This document shows, piece after piece, positions 8,799-17,226 of a DNA stretch of 64,000 nucleotides. The notes beneath the pieces were generated by a model. That model had not been told where the DNA came from, made no database searches, and was given only the letters and a program-made list of their open reading frames with translations. Source of the stretch: Syntrophorhabdus sp. PtaB.Bin047 (GTDB lineage Bacteria > Desulfobacterota > Syntrophorhabdia > Syntrophorhabdales > Syntrophorhabdaceae); the NCBI GenBank assembly GCA_002067235.1, contig MVQP01000001.1, positions 1 to 64,000 of the forward strand, written 5' to 3'. The position numbers and the translations under genes are program-made. Every line of letters starts with the position of its first letter. Position 1 is the stretch's first letter.

Positions 8799-9944
8799 CT
8801 AGAACCTGTGGCAGGTCAACTCTCCCGTTGTGCTCCCCTCATTGACGGTGATGGAGTCGATCACGACAGGCGACAGGTAGATGTCGTTGAGTATCCTCAC
8901 AACATTCCGGTAATCCTTCTGGGCCACCGTGAACTTCCACTCCCTGTCGTCCCTCGCCGCAACATCGCAAAGATTCACAAGGGTTTCGAAGGCCTTCGTG
9001 TTCTGTTGCGCCCTCGCCTGTGCTTTCATCGCCGCCGGCATGTCAGCCCTGCGTTTGGTGAAGACGATCTCCTTTCCGAAGACGAAGAGATCGCCGATCT
9101 TCTTGCTTCCTCGAAAAGGATAGAAGGACTCGAACTGAAAAGACAACGTGCCTTTGAGCTCCTGTTCCCGCCCCTTTTCCCGGGGCAAGCCTGCGACGGG
9201 CAGGATGTGGAAGACAGCGCTCCTCAGGGCGATGTCTTCGGGAAGTGTCTCCACGTAAAGTTTGTACTTTATCAGGGCTTCGCCGGTGATGAGTATCGAT
9301 AACGCCCGTATCTCCTGGCGGGTGAGGGGTGGTATTTCCTTCGCCGCCCCGGCCCTGGTTCGGGGTTCCACTTTCTTCTTCGTAAAGAGACCCGCATGGT
9401 TCAGAACTGCACCCATGATAACGGCAACAACGATAAGCACAGCAGCGGCCTGCAGCGGCGTGACCCCGATAGTCACTTCCTTGAGGAGCTTCTCGTAGGA
9501 GATATCAATATAATCCGGTTCCATGGAAAGGGAAACATCACCGAATACTCCGTCATACTGCCTTCCGGCCATGGCCATGAAGTTCCCGGGGCTGCTGTCC
9601 ACGCTCACCATGTACCGCGCCTCGATGGTCATGTTCCCGGCTTTGATCTCCATGAAGACGTACTTGCCGTCCCCGCGGTCAAAGAACCCCGCCAGCACCG
9701 TTTTGTTGTTCTTCACCATGTAATGGGCCATGAGGTATGCGAAAGACACCCGCCGCGACGATATCCACCGGTCGCCTATCCTGTGGGAAAGCTTCTCCCG
9801 CGGCTTGAGTTTCCGTATGGATATGCGCTCTGCAAAGGGAATGATCTTTGCGCCCCGGCCCTGTCTGACCGTCTTCGGATCGACCATCTTCTGCGCAAGG
9901 ACATCGAAGACGACGCTGTCGTCGAACTTTACATAGAGCTTCAC
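8799..9944 (-). CDS. PilO-like pilus assembly protein (type IVb)
   Basis: A 381-residue protein with a cytoplasmic N-terminal half (about residues 1-165, actin-like in some PilO2 proteins), one membrane helix (AAAVLIVVAVIMGAVLNHAG) and a periplasmic C-terminal domain. It starts 2 bp from the secretin stop codon, and its place between secretin and PilP-like genes corresponds to pilO of R64. It probably links the cytoplasmic ATPase platform to the secretin. No catalytic motif is visible. Assignment rests on topology and order more than on a sequence signature. Confidence 0.7.
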   Translation of the reverse strand: MKLYVKFDDSVVFDVLAQKMVDPKTVRQGRGAKIIPFAERISIRKLKPREKLSHRIGDRWISSRRVSFAYLMAHYMVKNNKTVLAGFFDRGDGKYVFMEIKAGNMTIEARYMVSVDSSPGNFMAMAGRQYDGVFGDVSLSMEPDYIDISYEKLLKEVTIGVTPLQAAAVLIVVAVIMGAVLNHAGLFTKKKVEPRTRAGAAKEIPPLTRQEIRALSILITGEALIKYKLYVETLPEDIALRSAVFHILPVAGLPREKGREQELKGTLSFQFESFYPFRGSKKIGDLFVFGKEIVFTKRRADMPAAMKAQARAQQNTKAFETLVNLCDVAARDDREWKFTVAQKDYRNVVRILNDIYLSPVVIDSITVNEGSTTGELTCHRF

Positions 9945-9945
9945 C

Positions 9946-11382
9946 TCATATCTCCCTGTCGAGCTTCTCCTCGACGAAATTGATAAGCACAGTCAGCTCG
10001 GAGGTTCTGTCCCGGGAGCTGCTGTAACCGAACAGATAGGAAAGGACGGGCAGATTGCTCAAAAGGGGTATCCCCACCCGCTTCTTGTCGGCGCTCTTGA
10101 TCTTGAAGCCCGATATGGCAACCGTCTCGCCGACAGACATCTTGATGGGTATCGAAACATAGTTCCGTTCCACCTGAGGAAGCTCGACCTTCTCGACTAC
10201 CTGAAAACCAAGAAGGTTCGAAAGATCGACACTGGTGTTCACGAGATACCCTCTTTCCAGCTTGAGGGGGTTTACGGTCATCCTGAGCCCTACCTCCATG
10301 CTTGCCATCTGGGGTGTCGTGATTGTCTGATTGTTGACAACCTGGATCACGCTGCCTGTTGAGTACCAGACCGTCTGCGACATCTCGAAAGGAAGAACTG
10401 CACCCGAGACGGCCCTTGATTCCCACGAATGGACCACATGGACGTCGCCATAGGTCCCGAGCATCTTGATGAAACCCGCGAAATCTTCATCGATGACCAA
10501 AAGGGTGGCCACGTTGCTGTTACCCATCGTTTGGGTGAAGTTGGCATTGAATTCAATGGAGGGGCTTCTCGATTTGAGCAACGCCCACCAGTTGAGCCCG
10601 GTCTCATACTCGTCCTTGTAATCTATCCGGACAAGGGTGATCTTCATGGTAATGGTCCTGCGTTTCCTGGAGTCGGTATCCAGCATGTCCCTGACCATCT
10701 TGACCCGCGACGGTATGTCCCTCACGTACACGAAGCCGCTCGTCATCGGCGTGACCACGCCCTTGGCCGAAAGCATCTTCTTGATGCTCTCGATGACCTT
10801 CGACATCTCACGGTCTTCCGCCTTGTCCCCCGTCGATGACGTTCCCGATGGATTCCCTGATGTCCCCGAACCTGTGAATCCCACGCCTGCCGACGTTGAA
10901 GACGTTCCGTTCAGCGACCGGTTGTTCGATGACGAGGCTTCACTCAACGATTCCTTGTGCCTCACATACACGTCGTGAACATTGAGGATGGCCTCCTCGT
11001 AAGGGGTGACGACGTATGCCCCGTCGGCTACCTTTCTGTAGGCATAGTCAAGGCCGGAGACTATGGTCTCGATTGCCTCCTCGAAAGACTCTCCCTCGTA
11101 ATAAGCGCTCACCTTCACCTTTGAGGTGTCTATCTCGCGGTCGATGGTAATGCTTGCCCCGGCCTGCCTCCCCAGGGAGAGAAGGGCGTCGTTGAGAGGC
11201 ACACCGTTGAAGTGGAGGTTCACAGTCTTCGCTCCCGTATCCTTCACAACCGCCTCGGACAGGAGGGCTCTCTTAAAGGCCCCATCCGTCGTTTCGGCCC
11301 TGTTCGCACACCATCCTGGGACGCAGATCGCAGCAAGGACCACCATTGCGAGGCCCCACTTGAAGATATTCTTTCCCCTCAC
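9946..11382 (-). CDS. PilN/BfpB-type secretin
   Basis: A 478-residue outer-membrane secretin. After a signal peptide (KNIFKWGLAMVVLAAICVPGWCA) come N0/N1-type repeats (LHFNGVPLNDALLSLGRQAG), a Gly/Ser/Thr-rich loop at about residues 160-190, and the C-terminal secretin barrel with PIKMSVGETVAISGFK and GIPLLSNLPVLSYLFG, the family's VPLLSDIPILG-type signature. The GTG at 11382 is chosen because GGAGGAGG precedes it and it overlaps the upstream stop (GTGA); the frame is open further upstream but that would bury the signal peptide. It forms the pilus exit pore. Confidence 0.9.
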   Translation of the reverse strand: MRGKNIFKWGLAMVVLAAICVPGWCANRAETTDGAFKRALLSEAVVKDTGAKTVNLHFNGVPLNDALLSLGRQAGASITIDREIDTSKVKVSAYYEGESFEEAIETIVSGLDYAYRKVADGAYVVTPYEEAILNVHDVYVRHKESLSEASSSNNRSLNGTSSTSAGVGFTGSGTSGNPSGTSSTGDKAEDREMSKVIESIKKMLSAKGVVTPMTSGFVYVRDIPSRVKMVRDMLDTDSRKRRTITMKITLVRIDYKDEYETGLNWWALLKSRSPSIEFNANFTQTMGNSNVATLLVIDEDFAGFIKMLGTYGDVHVVHSWESRAVSGAVLPFEMSQTVWYSTGSVIQVVNNQTITTPQMASMEVGLRMTVNPLKLERGYLVNTSVDLSNLLGFQVVEKVELPQVERNYVSIPIKMSVGETVAISGFKIKSADKKRVGIPLLSNLPVLSYLFGYSSSRDRTSELTVLINFVEEKLDREI

Positions 11383-12005
11383 TGGATTCCTCCTCCGTCG
11401 GATGTATGTCTCTTTATCCGGCAGACAAATCCGTCGGGCGTTAGAAATGCCCCCTCTTCCCCTGAGAATCCGAGCGCAGCCTTTCTCGTCGATTTCTGCG
11501 GTATGTAGAAAACATTGAAGCCATCCTTCTCGCTCATGATGGTGTAGAATGCCCTGCCTGCACTGAAAGTTCCCCCTGCCGCGGGCACTATATGCAGGAA
11601 AGGTGTTGGGCCCCCGGCAAAAAGCATCCTTACTCTGGGCCACGCGATCTGTTTCGCCCTGTGGACCACGCGTTCTTCGCCGGTGTCGAAGACGGCAATA
11701 ACGAATTTGGCGCCTGGCGCCTCAAGTAATTTAAGGTTGAGACCATCAGGCGGCGGCACGGCGGGTGTGTCGAGAAAGGCGGCAAGTCTCGCCTGCCATT
11801 TTTCACCCTCTGTCAAAGACCGTTCTTCTCCCCCCGAGGCGGTCCCCGGGGCTATTCGGCTCTCACTTCTGACGGTCTGCGGTTTGTCGAGAAAAGCGTC
11901 TTCCAGTTCTGAAGACATTCCTTTCATCGACATGGTCTCGCCCTGCCCTGAATATGCATAAAGACACATGCATGCCGCAAACAGGGTCACAAGAATACGC
12001 CTCAT
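11379..12005 (-). CDS. secreted protein upstream of the secretin, unknown function
   Basis: A 208-residue protein with a signal peptide (RRILVTLFAACMCLYAYSGQG). The mature part has a Pro-rich stretch and a compact C-terminal domain (KFVIAVFDTGEERVVHRAKQ, TFSAGRAFYTIMSEKDG), unfamiliar to me. The ATG at 12005 has GGGAGG upstream and overlaps the stop codon of the lipoprotein gene. It overlaps the secretin start by 4 bp, so it is co-translated with it; a PilM-like or secretin-assembly role is possible but unsupported. Confidence 0.65.
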   Translation of the reverse strand: MRRILVTLFAACMCLYAYSGQGETMSMKGMSSELEDAFLDKPQTVRSESRIAPGTASGGEERSLTEGEKWQARLAAFLDTPAVPPPDGLNLKLLEAPGAKFVIAVFDTGEERVVHRAKQIAWPRVRMLFAGGPTPFLHIVPAAGGTFSAGRAFYTIMSEKDGFNVFYIPQKSTRKAALGFSGEEGAFLTPDGFVCRIKRHTSDGGGIQ

Positions 12006-12727
12006 GGCCTCCCTCCTTCCCGGGAGATGGCGACAAGGGCATAGGTTGAGCTCCATGACAGGCAGAGCACGCAATGATGTTCATGGTTGTATTTCCCTTG
12101 CTGCCTGAGTGTGATCACCAGCTTCTTGAGCTGGGGCACAGTATGAAAGGTCCCGAGTACCTCACATCTCAGGCCCTCCAGCTTGCTCTTAGCATCCATA
12201 AAGGCCACAAGTCTCTGGGTTTCGTTCTCATATGCCTTTTTCATCCGGACAAGGAAATTGCATTTTTCGTCGACGCTCACATCCGCGTTCGAAGGAAACC
12301 ATGACGGATAAAGGGCGACAGGTGTGTAGATGCCGGGTATTATCGCAAGCCTGCCACCGGCCGCATACCCTCCCCCGAAGGGCACGCGGTCCGACGCCGA
12401 TGTTTCCCAGTTGTACGACCTCCGAAAGGATTCAGCCGGCACTATCCGCAATTCTCCTCCGGTGACGACAAGTTTCATGTTGTCGTTGCCTCCCTGCGCC
12501 ATTGACACGACACCCGATTCCCCTTCACTCCCGTCCGCTCTTTTCATCCTGTAGAGGTAGCGGGAATAAGGTCTTGACGCCGCCTCACCATCGAGGATGT
12601 TCCACATGTCAGCGACCGTTGCCGTTGACAATGGATCGGCCGGGCCTTGTTCCGCGTGCTCGAGACCACTACAGCCCGCTACCGCGGCGATGATAATAAG
12701 AACTTGGAGGAGAAGTTTCGTACGCAT
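12002..12727 (-). CDS. predicted lipoprotein at the T4SS-pilus junction
   Basis: A 241-residue protein with a lipoprotein signal (LLLQVLIIIAAVAGCSG; lipobox VAGC), so it is likely lipid-anchored at the outer membrane or periplasm. The mature part contains HEHHCVLCLSW near the C-terminus, a His/Cys cluster that might bind metal. No family recognised. It lies between the VirB10-like gene and the secretin operon, on the same strand with 17 bp and overlapping spacing. A DotD/PilL-type outer-membrane role would suit the position, but no sequence evidence supports it. Confidence 0.65.
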   Translation of the reverse strand: MRTKLLLQVLIIIAAVAGCSGLEHAEQGPADPLSTATVADMWNILDGEAASRPYSRYLYRMKRADGSEGESGVVSMAQGGNDNMKLVVTGGELRIVPAESFRRSYNWETSASDRVPFGGGYAAGGRLAIIPGIYTPVALYPSWFPSNADVSVDEKCNFLVRMKKAYENETQRLVAFMDAKSKLEGLRCEVLGTFHTVPQLKKLVITLRQQGKYNHEHHCVLCLSWSSTYALVAISREGGRP

Positions 12728-12744
12728 CTTTTCTTTTCCCCGAC

Positions 12745-13887
12745 CTACGGTGTGAAATAGATCAACACGGGAACTCCCTTTTCCATAATGAGGGTCGGAC
12801 TCTTTTTCGTCGAGCCTTCCACCTTCTTCGACAACCCCTGAAAGATGGTGTCTCCTGCCGCCAGCCCTCCCTCCCTCAAGCGATCGTCGCTTTTCGTCTG
12901 GCCCGTCACCGTGACGCCTCCGGCCCCCACCTCTACCGTTGTGGTGTCCTTTCTGAGAGCGTTGAGAAATGACGAGACTCCGGCCATGACCCCGCTCGTG
13001 ACTGTGCCGGCGACGTCCTCGTGCTTTACCGCCGATACTATGCCGTCGGTCTCGTCTATCGATGCGACATATCCTTTCATCTGACGATGGATGTTGTCGG
13101 GCCCGAGCGCACCGGACACCTCCACGTGGAACCGGTTATCGGTGAAATTGGCCACGGCCTTGCCCACCACTTTCCAGCCTTTCACGGGAGGCTCGGCCCC
13201 GGTGGCAACAAATGTGGCATTCGCCTGCGCCGATGTAAAGGTCCTGTCCACGACTGCCCGGTAGGGCTTATAATAGCTCACCTTCGGTCCCCCCGCGGCA
13301 TCCGCGGAGCCCGGCTTCTCGCTGTCCTGATCCCTGGGGGCGGGCTGCGTTTTGTTGACAAATCCACCGGAGCTTTTCTGGAGGTAGAGATGCTCCCATG
13401 CTTTCCTCCTTGACTCGCCGTCATCGCCTTCCCCGGCGGCCCTTCCCCCTTTGCCCCGTCCGGCGGCGTCATTGTAAATGTTTTTCCTGCCCCCATCCCC
13501 CGGGCTTGAGGGATTGTCACCATCGGGTTCTTCCATGACGATGTCATCCAGAAGCAGATCGCTTTCCTTTTTCTTCTTTCTCACACCAACGCCGCCGACG
13601 TATCCGCCCTTGTCGCTTTCCTTGAGCATCTGTTGCTCTTTCTTGATGGCATCTCCTATGGTGCTTTCGGTCTTTTTGGCCTCTTCCACGATCCTGGATT
13701 CTTCTTCCTGTCCATCCTTCTCTCCGGCACTCTTCGAGGGGCTGCCGGACCGGTTGACCTCAAGCTGGGAGATGCGTGTCTTCCTGGAGGTGCTCTTCAT
13801 CAGCGTGCCCACGATCAGCGACAGTATCACCGCCAGCACCACCACGCCCAGCGTAATCATCATCGCGGGTCTTGAAAGTTTTCTCAT
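12745..13887 (-). CDS. VirB10/DotG-like T4SS core protein
   Basis: A 380-residue bitopic protein: very short cytoplasmic end, one membrane helix (MMITLGVVVLAVILSLIVGT), a long charged and Gly-rich linker (residues about 35-200) and a C-terminal beta-rich domain. That domain has VKGWKVVGKAV, then NRFHVEVSGAL, MKGYVASIDETDG and a final TLIMEKGVPVLIYF, which follow the order of VirB10/TrbI/DotG C-terminal domains that cap the T4SS channel. Its size is between TrbI and VirB10. It follows a secreted protein and the VirB4 gene. VirB10 group is likely; DotG versus TrbI subgroup cannot be settled by eye. Confidence 0.7.
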   Translation of the reverse strand: MRKLSRPAMMITLGVVVLAVILSLIVGTLMKSTSRKTRISQLEVNRSGSPSKSAGEKDGQEEESRIVEEAKKTESTIGDAIKKEQQMLKESDKGGYVGGVGVRKKKKESDLLLDDIVMEEPDGDNPSSPGDGGRKNIYNDAAGRGKGGRAAGEGDDGESRRKAWEHLYLQKSSGGFVNKTQPAPRDQDSEKPGSADAAGGPKVSYYKPYRAVVDRTFTSAQANATFVATGAEPPVKGWKVVGKAVANFTDNRFHVEVSGALGPDNIHRQMKGYVASIDETDGIVSAVKHEDVAGTVTSGVMAGVSSFLNALRKDTTTVEVGAGGVTVTGQTKSDDRLREGGLAAGDTIFQGLSKKVEGSTKKSPTLIMEKGVPVLIYFTP

Positions 13888-13889
13888 CC

Positions 13890-14432
13890 TCAGAGTCTCG
13901 CCGCCAGAGGCCGAACGATATGTTTCGACCCCGAAAAGAGTATCGCGTTTCCGTTACGTATCCTTGCCGATCCGACGGCACCCCGTTTGTCATTGAAATA
14001 TACCGACAGAGCCCCGGGGCCGTCTGGTCTGACGGCAACCACCACGTCCCCGAGATCGAGGGGTTCCTTTTCATGAAGACAGTAGACGACTTTCAGATTG
14101 TGCTGTGATTGAAGATACTTGTATTCGTCGGGAAAGATCTCGCTCCATCTCCCGTCCACGACGGGCAAACCCTCGCTGTCGAACACGAGGGCGATGATCT
14201 CGCTCCCGCCACGGGGAGCGAAGATCTCTATCCTGTCCGGTATCTCGTATTTCGTGCGCACCCTCTCCAGGAAGGGGTCTCCCCCGGGAAGTGCCTTCTT
14301 TCCACCCGAAAGCATCTTCATTCCTCTGAGAAACTCCCCCAGCGCGTCCATCGCGGAACCATCCGTCTGCGGCTTGTCTGTTGCCGCCACCGGTGAAACA
14401 CCTGCTGCGACGATCAGGACCAGTACGATCAA
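13890..14432 (-). CDS. periplasmic protein upstream of the VirB10-like gene
   Basis: About 180 residues with a hydrophobic signal peptide ending near VSPVAA. The mature part has no motif I recognise; it is predicted soluble and periplasmic. The first conventional start in frame is TTG at 14432, but that gives a signal peptide with no positive charge and no ribosome site. An in-frame ATC at 14450 lies eight bases after AGGAGG and would add IAVLRI, supplying the arginine, so the true start may be that ATC. It ends 2 bp before the VirB10-like gene, so an accessory core-complex role is likely. Confidence 0.6.
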   Translation of the reverse strand: MIVLVLIVAAGVSPVAATDKPQTDGSAMDALGEFLRGMKMLSGGKKALPGGDPFLERVRTKYEIPDRIEIFAPRGGSEIIALVFDSEGLPVVDGRWSEIFPDEYKYLQSQHNLKVVYCLHEKEPLDLGDVVVAVRPDGPGALSVYFNDKRGAVGSARIRNGNAILFSGSKHIVRPLAARL

Positions 14433-14475
14433 TATACGAAGAACTGCGATGTCTCTCCCCTCCTCTTTTCTTCCC

Positions 14476-17226
14476 TTATGAAAAATAGCCGTCTGAGTCG
14501 ATCTTCTTCATTACGGCCCCGATATCGACGGACTGACCGATACTCCCGAGGGGAAGCATGTCCGAGAGAACCTCGACGGCAACCGCCTGAGCACGCCTCT
14601 GCGATACCCCCCTGTCCTTGAGCGCCGATGCCACGGTCTCTCTCAGATAGCGCTCGTCCTTGTGCGTCGTGTAACTCCACCTGGTCCGGGGTGTCTGAAC
14701 ATTGACAAGAACGCCCTTGCCGATGTCCTCGTTGAGCGCCAGGACCTTGGCGTATCTGCCGGGGTAGAATTTGAGCGAGAGGAGAAGTTCCCTTTCCTGG
14801 CTGCCGAGACCTATGATCCTCACCAGATTGTCAATGCCTTCCATCGTCGGATTGTCGGGGGATACGTGGCGCGTAAAATACTTGTTCGATGCGGCGGAGA
14901 TGAAATGTTTGCCCTTCTCTGCTACATCGAGGATGTCCTGTGTCACAAGGTAGGTCGCAAGCCCCAGCGTCCGTTGCTGTCTTGCGTCCTTGTCGAGCAC
15001 GTCCAGAATGGGCTCGTTGTTCTTCAGATTATGGAACTCATCGTAGACAAACAGCTTCGGCCGCCTCTGAGCGGCGAGGACCCACTCGATTGAGTCGGCC
15101 TTGAGAAAAGGCGGCATCTCGCTCGGGAGATAGACCGCCTTCCGATATGCAAAGTCCCGGTAGAGGAGCAACAGGAGCGCTAGTATCTCTTTCCTCTCGC
15201 TCACAAGGCCCATGTGGATGCAGAATATGTCCCTGTCCACCGCGAAGTTCGTTACCCCGTTCAACAGCGCAGCCTGCTCTCCCTGCGCGTACAGATTGAG
15301 GACCCTCCTCATCTCCTCGGCAATTTGCCTGTCCCTGGCATTCGTGTTGATCGCCGGGTCCGATGCGAGGATCCGCATCAGGTCGTTGAGGGTCGGGGTG
15401 GCAAGGCACTGTGCCGTCTCCGCTTTCAGAAAGTCCCTTCTCTCGCCCGTCTTCAGGAACCGTTCGATGTAATGGTTGCGATACTCGACATATGTGTCAA
15501 AGGAGGGCGCATTCGAGAGGAGTTCCTCCTGGGTCTCGTTCGCTATCCTTACATTCCGCACAAGCCGGGGCTCCTCTTTGAAAAGGCTGTCGTACGCCCT
15601 TTTCACGGCACGCCCCAGGATGGATTGGGCCTCCTTGGCAATACCACCGCCCCTTCCATCCTCGCCGAGCATCGCCGTGAAAATGGCGTTGAGGGACAGG
15701 ATCTTCGATCCTGCTGGCTGCTCAAACCCCACCCTCAGGTCGAACATATTGACCCTGTTGTCACTGCTGCCGAAGGTGATGGGGATAAAGCTGCCCCCGT
15801 AGCTGGAGACAACAGGTTCATACGAAGAGGCCTTCGACATGTCAATGATGACAACAACGGGATCATAGGCCATGGCCCCGGCGATGATCCCGTTGGTGAG
15901 AACCGACTTTCCGCTGCCCGTGGGCCCGATGACAAGACCCGCCCATCTGTTCTGTCTCGAACTGAAGGGATTGAGCGCCGTAACTCCGCCGTAGCGGTTT
16001 CTGAGGATGATCGCCGGCTCGGCCCGATCACCGCGGTACATTCCTCGCAGCGGAACAAAGCTCAGCACGTCATGACCGAAGACAACGTGCGGGTCATAGC
16101 TTCTCACGGCACACCCGGGAAGGGATGCAATAAAGGCCCCTTCCTTTCTCATCCACTCGGCAAAAACGCCTGCCCCGTCCACCGCTTTGGCCACGGCCAC
16201 CCGCACGGCCTGGATCTTCTCATGAAGCTTTCCGACATCCTTGTCCCAGACGAGATAGCTGTTGAAGCACTTGACGAGCTTCCAGCCCTGTTTCGCCCGG
16301 TCCTGCAGAAGATCGTCGATGGCGGTGATCTTCTCCTTGTTCTCTATGGCGGCAGCCGTCTTTTTCCCGCTGAAGATATTCGCAAGCAGCCTTTGCCGCG
16401 CCAGATCCCGGGTGATGGTCGACAGGTCCTCGCACAGGATGGTCGTGTTCATTACCATGGGGAAATCCACGTTTTGGAGGACTCTGGAACCTGACCCCAC
16501 CGGAATGGCATTGGGGATGGTGTCCATCACCAGGGTTGCGAAATAGCAGCGTCCGTTGGTCAGGTAGTAATCTTTCGAGTAGAAATCGCTGTTGAAGATT
16601 CTTTTTCTGAGAGGCAGGAGCATGCCGCATTCCGACATCCTCATTTCAGGCGGCGGGTCATCGGGGTTCACTATCCTGGAGATGGTCCGCATCATCTCGG
16701 TGCCTGAAAGCTCTCTTATGGAGTAACCGAGCGGCACCAGCGTGTCTTTGAGCATTGCCGCCGCTTCTCCCATCTGCCTGTCGCGGTTCAGGAAGTCGCC
16801 GCCATCTAAGCGTTTCTTTTTCCTGCCTTCTATGGATGTCTCGGCAGAGAGCGGAACGGTCACGGTGCAGTACAGCGATGTATCGATCACACCGCCGTCC
16901 GACATGAGTTCGGCGATGTTCTCCGTTGCCATCGATTCCGACACAGGATCGGCTTTGAGCTGCCTGTACCGGTCAAACAGTTCCTGGAGGTCGCGGCCGA
17001 AATATGTCGTGAACTGGATGAAGACGTTCTGCGCCGTGAGGTTCTTCAGGAATTGGGAGCACTTGTTCACTTCCATTTCCATGACCGCGCTCTCGACTCC
17101 CTCGGCGGCGGCCTGGGTAATCTCGAACCCCCGGGCCTTCTCGAAGTTTTCGAGGATCAGATAATCGTTACCGACCATGGTGATGGGTATGCGCCGATAG
17201 AATGGAGAAGACCTCTGAAACATCAC
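14476..17226 (-). CDS. VirB4/TraC/DotO-type T4SS ATPase
   Basis: A 916-residue conjugation ATPase. The N-terminal half (about 1-430) is the VirB4 N-domain; then comes RNRYGGVTALNPFS, Walker A GPTGSGKS (about residue 435), VVVIIDMSKAS, the Walker B KLFVYDEFHNL (about 725) and the YLVTQDI motif, in the order of VirB4/TraC/TraU proteins. It is the main energy source of the channel and of pilus or core assembly. It overlaps the upstream gene by 4 bp. Length is near DotO/TraU (about 1,000) and TraC (about 875). Confidence 0.9.
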   Translation of the reverse strand: MMFQRSSPFYRRIPITMVGNDYLILENFEKARGFEITQAAAEGVESAVMEMEVNKCSQFLKNLTAQNVFIQFTTYFGRDLQELFDRYRQLKADPVSESMATENIAELMSDGGVIDTSLYCTVTVPLSAETSIEGRKKKRLDGGDFLNRDRQMGEAAAMLKDTLVPLGYSIRELSGTEMMRTISRIVNPDDPPPEMRMSECGMLLPLRKRIFNSDFYSKDYYLTNGRCYFATLVMDTIPNAIPVGSGSRVLQNVDFPMVMNTTILCEDLSTITRDLARQRLLANIFSGKKTAAAIENKEKITAIDDLLQDRAKQGWKLVKCFNSYLVWDKDVGKLHEKIQAVRVAVAKAVDGAGVFAEWMRKEGAFIASLPGCAVRSYDPHVVFGHDVLSFVPLRGMYRGDRAEPAIILRNRYGGVTALNPFSSRQNRWAGLVIGPTGSGKSVLTNGIIAGAMAYDPVVVIIDMSKASSYEPVVSSYGGSFIPITFGSSDNRVNMFDLRVGFEQPAGSKILSLNAIFTAMLGEDGRGGGIAKEAQSILGRAVKRAYDSLFKEEPRLVRNVRIANETQEELLSNAPSFDTYVEYRNHYIERFLKTGERRDFLKAETAQCLATPTLNDLMRILASDPAINTNARDRQIAEEMRRVLNLYAQGEQAALLNGVTNFAVDRDIFCIHMGLVSERKEILALLLLLYRDFAYRKAVYLPSEMPPFLKADSIEWVLAAQRRPKLFVYDEFHNLKNNEPILDVLDKDARQQRTLGLATYLVTQDILDVAEKGKHFISAASNKYFTRHVSPDNPTMEGIDNLVRIIGLGSQERELLLSLKFYPGRYAKVLALNEDIGKGVLVNVQTPRTRWSYTTHKDERYLRETVASALKDRGVSQRRAQAVAVEVLSDMLPLGSIGQSVDIGAVMKKIDSDGYFS

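Noticed and set aside
15214-16494. 426-codon plus-strand open frame
   Set aside because: It is antisense to the VirB4 ATPase.
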